Positions 11,809-23,125 of a stretch of DNA of 64,000 nt are shown here, piece by piece. The translations under genes were made by a program, and so were the position numbers. The stretch comes from Muscardinus avellanarius. Taxonomy: Eukaryota > Chordata > Mammalia > Rodentia > Gliridae. The stretch lies in contig OY726557.1 in the NCBI GenBank assembly GCA_963383645.1, forward strand, positions 129,103,174-129,167,173, in the 5' to 3' direction. Below the pieces are notes generated by a model. That model did not search any database. It was not told where the DNA came from and was given only the letters and a program-made list of their open reading frames with translations. How positions within the stretch are numbered: position 1 is the stretch's first letter; every line of letters begins with the position of its first letter.

Positions 11809-12600
11809 CCCTTCTGGCCCAATCATTGGGTTTTATTCTCAAGTCTTTATGGATTAAAGGGTATATGTGTGTGTTATGTGTGTGGAGGGGTGTTACACAC
11901 ATGTGCTTTATTTTAGTCACTTCTTAACCAACTTTAAGACTCCTGGGTAGCAATCACAATCATCCTGGTAGATGAACTTAAGGACTCTGGTTTATTTACC
12001 CAGCAGACCTTAACTGAGTGTCTGCAACAATTCAGGAACTCCTTAAAGTGCCAGAAACACACAGGACAAAAACCCTGCCCTCGAGGTACATATAGGCTCA
12101 CAGGGAAGAGAATCACCGGACTGTAACAGCGGCTGTTGCTTTTCTCTTTTTCTTGTTCTTATAGTACGAGACCCCGCCCACTTTCCTATAGGAAACTAAC
12201 TCTTCTTCACACTGCATGTCTCTGGTGGAATTGCTGAGCGCAGTACTCTTCTTTTCACAGTTGAGCACAAGATCCACCTGGCCATCATCACATTAATTGC
12301 CCTAGGGATGGGCATGCAACTCGGGAATTATGTATGTGAGCACTAGCAGGAAGACATTCTTTGGGAACTCCTATGATCATGAACTTTACTTCCATCAAAG
12401 TGAGTCATGAACTAGTGAAGGAGAAAAAAAAAGGAAGAAGAGCAGGAAGATACGAAGGAGAAAGAAGAGGAGGAGAAAAGACAGACATGATTTCTAACTT
12501 CCTAATTTCTCCCAGTCTGGCTCTTATACTGGCCTTCTGCAGGTCATTAAATTCTCTCTTGTACTTCAAGGCATGTTGCCACACATCTATAATCCCAGCT

Positions 12601-12602
<2 letters not shown>

Positions 12603-12645
<43 letters not shown>

Positions 12646-12839
12646 TACTAGGGATGGAACCCAGGAGCAGTCTACCTCTGAGCTACATCCAAGCCCTATT
12701 TTTTATTCTTTATTTTATAACAGGGTCTTACTGAGTTGCAAAGGGCCTCACTAAATAGCTGAGGCTGCCTGCGAACCGTGATCCTCTAGTTTCAGCCTCC
12801 CCAATACTGGAATTACAAGTATGCATCACCACGCCCAGC
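12603..12839 (-). mobile_element. B1-dID SINE nested in a B1 half, with (TG)n
   Basis: A (TG)n microsatellite (12605-12644) precedes GGTACTAGGGATGGAACCC (ID) and the B1 half ending CACCACGCCCAGCT. It splits the outer copy after ATCCCAGCTCT. Confidence 0.88.
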
Positions 12840-12956
12840 TATACTCCCAGTTCTTGAAGGGTTGGGACAGGAGGATGGCAGATTTGAAGCCAGCCTCATC
12901 AATTCAGCGAGACCCTCAGCAATTTAGTGAAGACCCTGTTTTAAAATAAAATAGGA

Positions 12957-13180
12957 GCCGAGCGTGGTGGCGCACTCTTGTAATCCCTGCATTTGGGAGG
13001 CTGAGACAGGAGGATTTCGGTTCGAGGACAGCCTCAGCTACATAGTGAGGCCCTTTTCAACTCAGTGAGACCCTGTTTCAAAATAAAGAATAAAAAATAG
13101 GGCTGGGTGTGTAGCTCAGAGATAGAATGCCCTTGGGTTCCATCCCCAGTACTGAAAAATAAATTAAAATAAAATATAAT
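12957..13180 (+). mobile_element. B1-dID SINE nested in the linker of another copy
   Basis: AGCCGAGCGTGGTGGCGCAC to CCATCCCCAGTACTGAAAAA plus an A-rich tail. It lies between the B1 and ID halves of the outer element. Confidence 0.88.
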
Positions 13181-13231
13181 AGGGCAAGAGGTGCAGCTTG
13201 GAAGTAGAGTACCCCTGAGTTCAATCCCCCA

Positions 13232-13253
13232 TACACACACACACACACACACA
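13232..13253. repeat. (AC)n microsatellite at a SINE 3' end
   Basis: CA units replace the A tail directly after the ID monomer of the outer element. Confidence 0.9.
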
Positions 13254-13603
13254 CTCCTGCTTATAGCCAGTTTTTCACCACTTGTATACAAAAATAAGCT
13301 TAACCATCACAGCAGTTTAGCAGAAAGGAGGGAGTCAAGAACTACCAGTTCTCTATGTTTTCTAGCCTGGTGATAGGTAGTAGCTAATGGTGTCTTTCAC
13401 CAGGACAGGCGAGAAGGAAAAGACAAGGGCACAAAAGAAGGGAGAAGGCACAGGCTCAGCTGTAACTTGGAACATTGATGTAGGAGCCTAGTGAGATACA
13501 GACACACCTCAGTGTGTTAAAAACCTCAGGAGAATGAGACTAAATAGGCTTTCCCTGTTACTATTCTTTAATTTTCAATTTTTCTTTAAAACATATGATT
13601 TTT

Positions 13604-13805
13604 ATTTTTATTTTGTGTGTGTGTGGAACTGGGAGTTGAACCCAGAATCATTCTATCTCCAAGCTATACCCCAAGCCCTGTTTTCTTTTTTCTTAATTTT
13701 TGAAACAAGGTCTCACTAAGTAGCTGGAGCTGGCTGCAAACTTGCAATCCTCCTGTTTCAGCCTCCTGAATACTGGGATTACAGGTGTGTGCCACCACAC
13801 CCAGC
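13604..13805 (-). mobile_element. B1-dID SINE, first of a same-site pair
   Basis: A full minus-strand copy. Left flank AAAACATATGATTTTT (13588-13603) and right flank AAAGCATATGATTTAT (from 13808) are copies of the same target. Confidence 0.9.
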
Positions 13806-13820
13806 TTAAAGCATATGATT

Positions 13821-13881
13821 TATTTTTCTTTTAGTTGGGGCAATGGGGATGAAACCCAGGAGCATTCTACTTCCAAGCTAC

Positions 13882-13917
<36 letters not shown>

Positions 13918-14242
13918 GTGGTACTGGGGTTCCTGGAAACCCTTCTACCTCCGGGCTACACTACCAGACCTATTTTATATTTTTATTTGGAAACAGGGTC
14001 TCTGAAGCCAGCACGTTTGGCTTTGAACCTGTGAGATCCTCCTGTCTCCGCCTCCCAAGCGTGGGGATTACACGCGTGCGCCACCACACCCGGCCTCCTA
14101 TCTTTATTCTTTATTTTGAAACAGGGTTTCACTGAGTTGCAAAGGGCCTCACTAAGTAGCTGAGGCTGTCTGCAAACCATGATCTTCCTGTCTCAGCCTC
14201 CTGAATGCTGGGATTACAAGCGTGCACCACCACACCTGGCTC
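13821..14242 (-). mobile_element. B1-dID SINE, second of a same-site pair, itself interrupted
   Basis: The ID half (about 13837-13884) and B1 half (about 14096-14242) are split by an inner SINE. The right flank AAAACATATGATTTTT (14243-14258) is a third copy of the target seen at 13588. Confidence 0.88.
13885..14095 (-). mobile_element. B1-dID SINE nested in the ID/B1 linker
   Basis: A 32-base T run, GGTGGTACTGGGGTTCC, then the B1 half with CTCCCAAGCGTGGGGATTAC. The 'CCTGGAAACCC' variant in the ID half marks the younger subfamily seen at 51.6 and 52.8 kb. Confidence 0.88.
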
Positions 14243-14372
14243 AAAACATATGATTTTTAAAGTGATTTTTTTTTAAATAAACTAAGTACGGTATAGATGG
14301 GCACATGGAAAAGCACCAGATCACAGCTAGGAAGAGACCAAGCTTGTGTTCAGAGGCAACCAGGACAGCAGA

Positions 14373-14375
<3 letters not shown>

Positions 14376-14431
<56 letters not shown>
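14376..14431. repeat. (CT)n microsatellite
   Basis: About 28 uninterrupted CT units. Unique sequence with no recognised exon follows to about 15179. Confidence 0.97.
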
Positions 14432-14433
<2 letters not shown>

Positions 14434-15427
14434 TTTCTTAACAAAACTTTATCACCAGGGAGAGGAAAAAATGATTGACTTGGCCTGCCCACCAGACACA
14501 GGCAATGGGGAAATTTGGCAAGTACAGAGTTAGTGGCCAGTAACAATGGGAGAGGTCCCAAATTAGGATTTCAAGCTTTCTCTCTTTGGCCCCCAAGTCT
14601 TATTAATGGGGTTCTTGTATCAGCATGCCCAGCCCGAGTCCTTCTTATGTCCATCTCTCCCACAGAAGCGGAATTAAAAATGACTCTGAGCTCTGTCGCT
14701 TTGCTTTCTTATCTGACCTGCTCTTTCCCACTTGACTTTTCTAAAAACATTCCCTCCAAATTCTCTTAAAAGGTTTTGGAAATTGTGTATTATGTGATAG
14801 AACCAGACAGAGAATAATTTAAAAATCACTTAAACTCTTGAAATATCCTGAAAGATATGAGGGTAGAAGTAACTCACAAACTCCATTAATAACTGGCTTT
14901 AGCATCGAATTTCCTTGGAGCTTGCCTCAATTCCTCTTCCTCCCCATTTGACCCTATCTTATTTTTTTTTTTTATTTTAGCCTTCAATGTATCTAAAGAG
15001 CAGCTGGTCACTCCCTGATGATATTTAGAAGAGTTAAGTTGACACTATTATTAATCTTGTTGATTTTATACTTAGTTCCAACTCACTGCTCACCTGAAGT
15101 TCAATTTCTATAAAAAGCATAAAAGATTTGAAAAGGAAAACTAAAGTCAAACAGAGGAAGGTATGTGACTACTTTTATGTATTAGTCCATTTTGTGTTGC
15201 TGTAACAAAACATATGAGGTTGGATAATTTCTGAAGAAGTTTGCTTAGCTCACAGTTCTGGAGGATCAAGAACAGATACCAGCATCTGTTCACCTCTGTT
15301 GAGGGCCTCATCGCAGATGATGTAACAATGGCAGGAACATGTGTAAGAGGGAGAGAGACCACAGGGCAAGACAGGAAGCAAGAGAGATTCAGGGGAGTTG
15401 TCCAGCTCACTTAAAGCAGCCCATTCT

Positions 15428-15515
15428 TTTTATTTGGTTTTGGTACCAGGGATTGAATCCAGGGGCATTCTATCTCTCAACTATACTCCCAGCCCTTCAT
15501 ATTGTTTTTCTCTCC

Positions 15516-15573
<58 letters not shown>

Positions 15574-15687
15574 CTCTCTCAACAAGGTCTCACTAAGTTG
15601 CTGAAGCTGGCCTCAAACCTGCAATCTTCTTGTGTCAACCTCCCAAGGAAGGGCTAGAGTAATAGGCATGTGCCACCATGCCCAGCA
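15428..15687 (-). mobile_element. B1-dID SINE with (TTTC)n expansion in the linker
   Basis: ID half GGTACCAGGGATTGAATCC, then a (TTTC)n microsatellite (15517-15572) where the A-rich linker should be, then B1. Flanks CAGCCCATTCTT and CAGCCCACTTGT are a degraded target-site duplication. Confidence 0.88.
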
Positions 15688-15699
15688 ATAACAGCCCAC

Positions 15700-15912
15700 T
15701 TGTGTGTGTTTGTGGTCCTGGGGATGGAACCCAGGGCCATTCTACCTTCAAGCCACACACCCAGCCCAAATTTATTCTTTTTATTTTTAAACAAGGTCTC
15801 ACTAAGTTGCAAAGGGCCTCACCAAGTTGCTGAGGCTGTCCTCCAACCTGTGATCCTCCTGTCTCAGCCTCTCAAATACTGAGATTACACGCATGTGCCA
15901 CCACTCCCGGCC
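15700..15912 (-). mobile_element. B1-dID SINE
   Basis: A full minus-strand copy from TGTGGTCCTGGGGATGGAAC to ATGTGCCACCACTCCCGGCC, directly after the preceding SINE inside the same LTR. Confidence 0.9.
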
Positions 15913-16090
15913 TTAATTCATTCTTGAGGGGCTTTTTGTGACAGCCAGAACACACTCAGCAGAAAATCCCTGTCTGAGACCTAATTGCTTCCCACTAAGA
16001 CCTCCTCTTAAAGGCGCCCCCACCTCTCCACACTACCCTGGGGACCAAGTTTCCAGCATTTAAAACTTGGGGGACAAACTCAAACCATAT

Positions 16091-17350
16091 CCAAACCCCA
16101 GCACTTGGTATAGCACGAATTAATGGCCTAGCACTATTAAGGTTGAATAGATCCAAATTGTAGAAACTATCCCAAGTGTTAGCAGACAGACATTATCCTC
16201 AAATACTTTAAAATTTTTAAATTTTTGAACACTTGGGGATAAAAATAGAGAGCAAAACAAATGTCCCTTCAACTCCATTACAAATTTGTGAGATCAGGAA
16301 GGAATTTTTGAGAGGGCAGATGGAAAAGCGATTAATTGTTTACTAAAAAAAAATTATGGAATTTCCCTCTTGTACTGCCCAGTCAGTAGGGCTGAGAGGC
16401 AGGCTGCCCTGGGGAACTGTGGATAAATGATCTGAGGCCAGAAGCTTAATTCCCCGCCCTCCGCTCCTCTCCTCCCCTCTCCTCTCCTCTCCAGTCTGGC
16501 TCAGAGACATTTCAATTCCATTCTTTGCCCAGGCTCCCCCGCTCCCCTCCTCCAGAACAGCAGCCCCGCATCACAGTGAGTTTCAAATAAAGAAATGCTT
16601 TTCCTAAAGAATTCGCACACAAATAATCTCATTACCCCAGTGCTTGGGTTTGGGTTTATACAGCAGACGTCTTCTGCCAGGAGGAAAAAATGCACTCCAC
16701 GCTCTCTCACATGGAACAGCTGCGAGGAGAGAAATGGTATTTAATTCATTGTGAAATATTCAACAATGGCTACACTGCACTTTTAAAAGCCTTTTGATAG
16801 TAAAACCCACAGGGAACAGCCCATCCTGTGTGCTGAAAAGCAGCTTCCCCACAATTAGTCTCTCTATTCAGAGGTCTGAGAAGTCTGTGTAAACTTCAGC
16901 ACGTGCTGTGTACACTGCAGCCGGCTTCAAGGGTATCACCTTTCAGAAACGTCTCCGGGTTTAGTCTTGCTCAGGGATTCTGGCTGCTCACAGAGCTGGT
17001 CGGTTAGGCTGGGGGAGGAAGGGGCAAAAGAAGGGCGGAACTTAGATAAAGGGATAAGAAAACCTTCCAGACTTTAATCGAATATCCAAAGAAGGGGAAA
17101 CCGTTCTCTAGAGAAGCCCTGCAAATCACTGAGCTTAGTCATGCCCTTAAATAACCAATGTCGGACCAAAGGAAGCTACAGAGAAGATCCCCAAATCGTC
17201 TGTGGCGTGTCTTCCTAGTCCACCGCTACAAGAGTCTCCTGGGTCTCTGGTGTGTGGGAAAGCTTCTGTTCTCTTATCCTGGAGGGTGACATTAGTCACT
17301 AAACAGGAGGCAATAAGGAGGACTTTAAAAATGTCTGGACAGGCGAAGCT
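16091..17350. other. Repeat-free intronic block, candidate regulatory DNA
   Basis: About 1.25 kb without any retroposon. It holds a CTCCT-rich tract (about 16464-16494), several TAAT-type cores (near 16626, 16742 and 16853) and paired GATA motifs (17044-17058, AGATAAAGGGATAAG). These motifs are suggestive only, and no exon is recognised. Confidence 0.4.
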
Positions 17351-17354
17351 GACA

Positions 17355-17490
17355 TCATGGTTAAGAGAATAGGCTTTGGAATAAGATTCAAGTTTTATTA
17401 CCAACCCTCTCTCTGCCTCCTAGGATTACATAAGGTTTCTTTGAAGCAGGAACTTGACATCTGAGCCTGAGTCATCTCATCTGTAAAGTG
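17355..17490 (+). mobile_element. MIR SINE
   Basis: ATAGGCTTTGGAATAAGATT, then CTCATCTGTAAAGTGGGAAT, in MIR order. Confidence 0.6.
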
Positions 17491-17664
17491 GGAATATTGC
17501 TTTCGTAGAAACAGTGGAGAGCAAAAGACTGCAGATGCATGATCTTCCGCATGTAAAAAAGGAAAAGAAAAAAAAATAAGAAGGCACTTGATGAATGGTA
17601 ACTTCTTCACATAGGCTAGGTCTTCTGAGTTTTTTAGAATAAAATTACTGAATATTGGAGGATG

Positions 17665-17935
17665 GAGCTGGGCATGGTGATACAGACCTGTAATCCCAGT
17701 ACTCGGGAGGCTGAGACAGGAAAATCGCAGGTTGGAGGACAGCCTCAGTAAGTTAAGTGAGACCCTCAACAACTTAGTGAGAACTAAGTTTCAAAATAAT
17801 ATAGAGCTGCAGGTATAGCTCAGAGCTTGAACGCCCCTGGATTCCATCCCCAAAACCAATAAATAAGGGAGAAGTTTAGTTCAGAGGTAGACCCCTTCTT
17901 GGTTTTATTCCCAGCACCACTACCACCACTATCCC
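17665..17935 (+). mobile_element. B1-dID SINE followed by an extra ID unit
   Basis: GAGCTGGGCATGGTGATACA through CATCCCCAAAACC forms a full copy to about 17860. A second, degraded ID (GTTTAGTTCAGAGGTAGACC ... TTCCCAGCACC) follows. Confidence 0.85.
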
Positions 17936-17940
17936 CAAAA

Positions 17941-18415
17941 GAGAGAATGTGCTGTGAACCGTTCTTCATCAACAGCCTTGATTTTTAATTAGTCAGCAGG
18001 AAAGCAACACAGAAATAGAGATATGCACAGATTATCTAATTAGAAATTTAGAGGGATCTAAACCACATTGAAAAATAAAGAAAAAGATCAACAGTGAACG
18101 AAACTTTCCATTAGGATAGATGAAAATGCCAGATGTTCCATGTGTATTTGAAGTGAAGCAGCTACTTTTCTATCACTCACTTCTAGTGTCTTTACCCAGC
18201 TCTCCAGGAAGAGTCTACAGGCATATCCATTTACAGAAAGAGCCAGTCACTTTCTTGACAAAATTCAACATTCAACTTATAAGCAGTTCAGAGAACATAA
18301 GCTCCTGTCCTGCTCACTTAGGAAGGTCCATTCAAAGTATTGACCAAAGATGGAAATACTAGGGCATGGTTGGGCAGTTCAAAGTAGCTGGCTCCGTGTA
18401 GGGTACTTTCTCTCT
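17941..18415. other. Unique intronic sequence
   Basis: AT-rich, with no recognised repeat or exon. Confidence 0.4.
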
Positions 18416-18420
18416 CTAGA

Positions 18421-18660
18421 GAGGTGGTGCAAGCTTGTAATCCCAGCATTAGGGAGGCTGAGACAGGAGGATTGCGGTTCGAGGACAGCCTCAGCAACTA
18501 CTTAGTGAGGCCCTTTGTAACTCAGTGAGACCCTGTTTCAAAATAAAGAATAAAAAATAGGGCTGTCGGTGTAGCTTGGAGGTAGAATGCCCCTGGGTTC
18601 CATCCCCAGTACCGCCAAAACAAACAAACAAAACAAAACCAAAAAAAACCCTGCCAAAAA
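18421..18660 (+). mobile_element. B1-dID SINE
   Basis: The 5' end is slightly truncated (GAGGTGGTGCAAGCTTGTAA). ID half GGGCTGTCGGTGTAGC ... CCATCCCCAGTACC, then an A/AAAC-rich tail. Confidence 0.9.
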
Positions 18661-19736
18661 AAACCAAAAACAAAAACCTGTCTCCACTCATCAACGTGAG
18701 TTTGTAGCAGTGGGTATATGCAATAATGCAAGAGACACCAAAGATCAAAACCGAGGCCCAAGACTCCAGAGGACAACCCAGGGTCAGGGACAGTTTGCCT
18801 GGGAGAGTCTGAGACATCTGGTGGTTGGTCTGCCATTGTTGTTCCTGTGTATGCTGTTTGGGCAGGGAAAGTGTTAGAAACACTATTTGTGCCACAGGTT
18901 TTCCTCCTGCCTGAGATAAGGACGATGGACTAGAAAGTCTATCAGATGCTGATCTCTCTGCATGGCTTTCCCAGAGTGCTGTGAAGCAGACCAAGGTGGC
19001 CATCCACACTTTCCACCGCTCACTCCTTTTGGAGAGGCCACAGATCCATAACCTTCATGGGTATTTGCAAAGAGATATGAGATCAAAGGAGCATTGGGAC
19101 AGAAAGAAAAGACAAGACTAGACTTCAGGCAAGGATCTGATGCTTGTCTGAGACAATGGAATGGAAAGGGTTTCCGGATTCAAATACATTCTCTCTGGCT
19201 CAACTAGGAGTGACAAGGCCTTTATAGGAAGGAAGTTTATACCAGTGAGTTCATCTCTGTTCAACAAGATAGGCGTGCTGTGCTCCGAAAGCACTGTACT
19301 CGGTGCTGCAAGGGAGCACAATGGTGCCTGTTCCTCGAGCCAATAGTTCTTGACCTCTCTGGGGATCTTAGATCACTTCGAGAGTCAGAGGAAAGCAACA
19401 GACCCTTAGCAATATTCTGACACATAATTTCGGCAGGATCACACATTTCTAAAGCTCATTTTCCACAGGAAGCCCTGCCCTATGAGAATTGGCAAGTCCA
19501 AGACTTGACAGAAAGTTGTCAGGGTTGATTTAATATTTTTTGTTGTTGTTTTAGGTCAGTACAATATCAAGTGAAAAGGTCAAAGGCAACCAGAACCCTA
19601 GTTCATAGATGTTTAAATCACTAATCCTTTTGATTCTCGATCACCACTTTGGGAAGCCTGCAGAGGTATGGAAAAGACTTGGGATAACCACTTTGGGAAC
19701 TGGTAGCTTTGGCGTTTGGTGTTTTATTTATTTATC
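18661..19736. other. Unique intronic sequence
   Basis: No SINE or exon recognised. Short open frames here have no known-protein features. Confidence 0.4.
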
Positions 19737-19941
19737 TTGTGGTGCTAGGAATGGAACCCAGGGGCATTCTACCTCTGAGCTATATCCCTAGCCTTATTTT
19801 ATTTTTTTATTTTGATACAGGGTCTCACTAAGTAGCTGAGAGTCTCACTAAAATGGTGATGCTGAGGGCGGGAACCTGTGATTCTCCTGACTCAGCCTCC
19901 CAAGTACTGGGATTCCAGTCATGCACTGCCACACCCAGCTA
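19737..19941 (-). mobile_element. B1-dID SINE
   Basis: TGTGGTGCTAGGAATGGAAC to ATGCACTGCCACACCCAGCT. The A/T-rich stretch at 19960-20060 follows. Confidence 0.88.
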
Positions 19942-20081
19942 TATTTCTATTTTTACAAAAATATAAATAAATAAAGTAAAATAAAAAAGCAAATCTCTAC
20001 AAAATGTATTTGTGCTTTTATAAAACATAAATAAAATAAAAATATAAATAAAAAACAGATCCCCATGAAATATAATTTTAT

Positions 20082-20268
20082 AGCCACCTGTGGTGGCATA
20101 TACTTATAATCCCAATATTTGGGAGGCCGAGACTGGAGAATTGCAGGTTCTTGGCCAGCCTCACCAACTTAGAACTTGTTTCAAAATAAAAGAAGAAAAT
20201 AGGGTGTAGCTCATAGGTATAATGTCCCGGGATTCCATCCCTAGTACCACTACACACACACACACACA
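20082..20268 (+). mobile_element. B1-dID SINE, internally shortened, ending in (CA)n
   Basis: TAGCCACCTGTGGTGGCATA to CCATCCCTAGTACC. About 20 bases of B1 are missing and the tail is a CA microsatellite. Confidence 0.85.
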
Positions 20269-20579
20269 GTTGACCAGCAGGAGATAACCAACTGAGGAGT
20301 GGGTGACTGAGTGTGGGGTCTGAACAGAAAGCTCGGGGGCACTCCCCTGGGCACAGCCAAGCCCACAGGGGTGGAAAGTGATTTCTCTCAGTGCAGCTAG
20401 GTCTCCTGCTTGACCCCATGGGGAACTTGTGTTCTCCAGGCAGGTAGCAACAATGTGGGAGCCAAAGGATTTAACAGAGAAGGAATGAAGGAGAGAGGGA
20501 GGAAGGGAGAAAGGGACCTGGCACGTTGGCAGGAGTCTGAAATCCCTCTCCGTGCCATGAGTGAGGACACTGAGCTCAG

Positions 20580-21540
20580 CTCAGAGAGGTTCAGATGCCG
20601 GCTGGGCTCGCGGGGCAGAGCCGGCCTGCAATCAGTACCCCCACCCCATCAACCCTGGCTGGCGAGTTAAGCTCCCTCGTCCTGGCCTCTATCTTCCTGA
20701 CTCATCTAGAACTTCTCTCCAGTCCCTGCAGGTCCAGAATCTCTCTGGCCCCAAAGGTCTGGTCTCCGCGCTTGGAGAGGGAGGCCGGCGCCCCTGACCG
20801 CCCCACCCGCCCGGCTGGCAGCGCGGGGGTTAACCGGCCAGCCCTCCCTGCGCAGCAATGATTTCTGTTTTATTTCAGCAGGGGAAGTGTGTGCTGCCTG
20901 ATTAGCCTGATGGTTTCCTCTTTTCCCATAACCTCCAGACCCCCACGGCCCAAGTGTTTACTCTCTGAAATAAAAAATCTGCTGGTGTTTTTCTTTTTTG
21001 TGTGCTCGTGTATTTTGGGAGGCTTGCAGGGGAGGAAGGCGGGGCAGGGGTGGGGGACGAGGAACTCGGGGGAGGGAAGGGGAGGAGAGGGGAGCGGGAC
21101 GCAGCCTCCAGCTGCCGGCTCCGGGCTGGGACCCCTGGCCGCAGCGCCAGAAAGCAACTTATTAATGAGGGTGCTGGGTCTCCTGCTTCAGCGGCTATAA
21201 ACACAGAGAACATCTGGAGAGAGAGAGTCTGTCCCGGGCCAGACGTGAGCACCGCGGGCTGTCCCTGCGCGGCCACCCCACCCCCTCGGCTCTCACACCC
21301 CACCCCTCTCTCGCCGCTGGGCTCGGGCCCCCACATCACCCACCCACCCACCCACCTACCCAAAGACTTCCATTCGCCGAGTGCTCGGCGCCCGGCTCGC
21401 CCACTGCCCCGCCAGAGCTCCGACGCCAGCCAACCGCGGCCCCCACCCGCCCCCGCTCCGGGAGAGGGGTCATTTGCTTCAATCCAATAAGAACTCGGTG
21501 CCCCAGGGACCTTTTCCCAACTCGTACTAAATATTTGCGG
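20580..21540. promoter_or_regulatory. CpG-rich, repeat-free block inside ETS1: candidate promoter or enhancer
   Basis: CpG is rare elsewhere in the unique DNA, but I count 38 CpG between 21001 and 21540, including 14 in 21361-21480, plus clusters at 20766-20850. No SINE occurs from 20.3 to 22.9 kb. On the plus strand a TATA-like CTATAAACAC lies at about 21194 and a CCAAT box at about 21484. An AP-1 site TGACTCA is at 20698-20704. The p51/p54 ETS1 start exon was looked for here on the minus strand and is absent. The block could be an alternative or antisense promoter, or an intronic enhancer; the sequence alone cannot decide. Confidence 0.55.
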
Positions 21541-22900
21541 TTTGAAAAAGTTAAGAGAACTTTGTGCTCCGCAGCCCCCTGGGAGTTCCAGGGCAAAGGA
21601 CTTCCTAGGGTTTTGGAGAAGCAAAGCGAATCAGTCGCTGCTCAGGCCAAAGGAATCTTTGCATTCCGATTGGAAGGCCCCTAGCCCCCTCCCCAGGCTG
21701 CGGTTTCCCCTGTCAGGGTTACCACCGCAGCACCTGGAAAAGAGATTTCCATCTGTAAATGCCTTTCTCAGCCTTACAGCTTCCCGGGCTGAGCTTCCCT
21801 TTCTTTTCTGCCAGGGCACCCCCACTCCTTTTCACTGGTAAAATAGGTCACCTTGAAGAGCTAGGTAGGCAGGTGTTAACAAAAGTAGCCTGGCACAAGG
21901 TTAAGAGAAGCAAGACTCAGTTTGTGACTGCGGGAAAACGGCTTCTTTGGGCCACACAAATTCACGTTCAAACCACACCGAATGGCAAAGGAAATTGGTC
22001 ACCTGTTACATAGTCCATGACTTTTAAGGACAGTACTTCCACTGAATGGGCACAAGAAGTCTGAAATAAGTGTATATGCATGCCAAACGTCAAAGGTGGG
22101 GAGAGGGAAGTGAGGGGACTTAACAGAAAATCCACTGCCAACAAGATGCCAGGTGTGTTTTGGGCCTCTGGCTAAACCTTCTGCCTCATTCAGCTCCCTT
22201 CGGCTTCTACTAAAAAATACTGTGGATATGAAATATCAGGCTCAAAAGCTACCAAGACTATGGCAGGAAGGGGCAGAAGTGGGAGGCAATGTAATGCTGG
22301 TAAACAGGGGCCAGTTGGGTCCTCACAGTGACCCCGCCCTTCAGAGTGGAGGAGAGCATTGGCATCCATAGACCTCTATGGATCTATCAGAGCTAAAGGA
22401 TGGGACCCTGTTTTGGCTGTTTAACAGGGCGTGTGGATTCTCTTCCTCCTGTCCTGCTTGGGCTGGGCCCACCCTGTTCTGTACCCCTGCACTTTCCTCT
22501 TGCAACATCGGGTGCCCTTGGAGTGGGGAAGGGGATGCCAAGGTGCTTTTTACCTCAAGATCCTCTGAGCAGTGTTTCCAGGGAGTGTCTCATCAGGAGA
22601 GTTAGGCTCAAGCCAGAGCCTGACCACAGCTGGCTCCTACACAGACACCACACCTGGGCTTCAGACTCACATTTCCCATCTTCTTCAGCATTCACTCTTT
22701 ATTTAGTGAAAGGAGTTTCATTCCCCAGTCTTGTGCTACAGAATAGTTGCATGCTATCATCCTTGAAAATTTTAAGACAGCTCTACATAGAGTTGGAAAA
22801 TCGAGACAATAAAATAAAATTCTGAGACCAGGATGAGGGAGGGGAAGTCCAGGCAGGGTTACTAGTTTACTTCATTAGAGTACCTAGAAATCTTCTCTGG
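21541..22900. other. Repeat-free sequence flanking the CpG-rich block
   Basis: Unique DNA of normal GC content with no recognised exon. It continues the SINE-free interval that starts near 20.3 kb. Confidence 0.45.
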
Positions 22901-23125
22901 CTGGGCATGGTGGCACACACCTGTAATTCCAATACTTGGGAGGCTGAGACAGGAGGATCGCAGGTTCAAGACCAACCGACCTCAGCAATTGTAGAAAGAC
23001 TTTCAGCAACCTAATGAGACCCTGTTTCTAAACAAAAAATAAAAAGGGCTGGGGGTATAGTTCAGATGTAGAATGCTCCTGGGTTCAATTCCAATATCAC
23101 CCACACAAAAATAAAATAAAACTTC
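22901..23125 (+). mobile_element. B1-dID SINE
   Basis: GGCTGGGCATGGTGGCACAC to TTCAATTCCAATATCACC, with an A-rich tail. Unique sequence follows to 24012. Confidence 0.92.

Larger units (their letters stand above)
12567..13230 (+). mobile_element. Outer B1-dID SINE broken by two later SINEs
   Basis: The B1 pieces are 12567-12602 and 12840-12956, and the ID piece is about 13181-13231 (GGGCAAGAGGTGCAGC ... TTCAATCCCCCATAC). One minus-strand SINE interrupts the B1 half and one plus-strand SINE sits in the B1/ID linker. Removing both restores a single element. Confidence 0.8.
15180..16090 (-). mobile_element. MLT1/MST-type MaLR solo LTR, split by two SINEs
   Basis: Plus-strand TATTAGTCCATTTTGTGTTG at the left and AACTCAAACCATATCCAA at the right are the reversed 3' and 5' ends of a MaLR-family LTR. 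Internal matches include CTCACAGTTCTGGAGG and CTAATTGCTTCCCACTAAGA. Two minus-strand SINEs occupy the middle. No internal retroviral genes are attached. Confidence 0.75.

Noticed and set aside
11755..11920. Frames rich in His-Thr or Cys-Val around CA/TG repeats
   Set aside because: Pure translation of dinucleotide microsatellites.
20902..21624. A 240-codon minus-strand open frame across the CpG-rich block, on the ETS1 strand
   Set aside because: The product is low-complexity (Gly, Ser and Pro runs) with no domain or splice support. Long frames are expected by chance in GC-rich DNA, and an opposite-strand 162-codon frame overlaps it.
20400..21700. Looked here for the standard p51/p54 ETS1 first exon
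   Set aside because: The expected short N-terminal peptide (27 residues in human) is not encoded on the minus strand here or anywhere else I read. It should lie left of the window.
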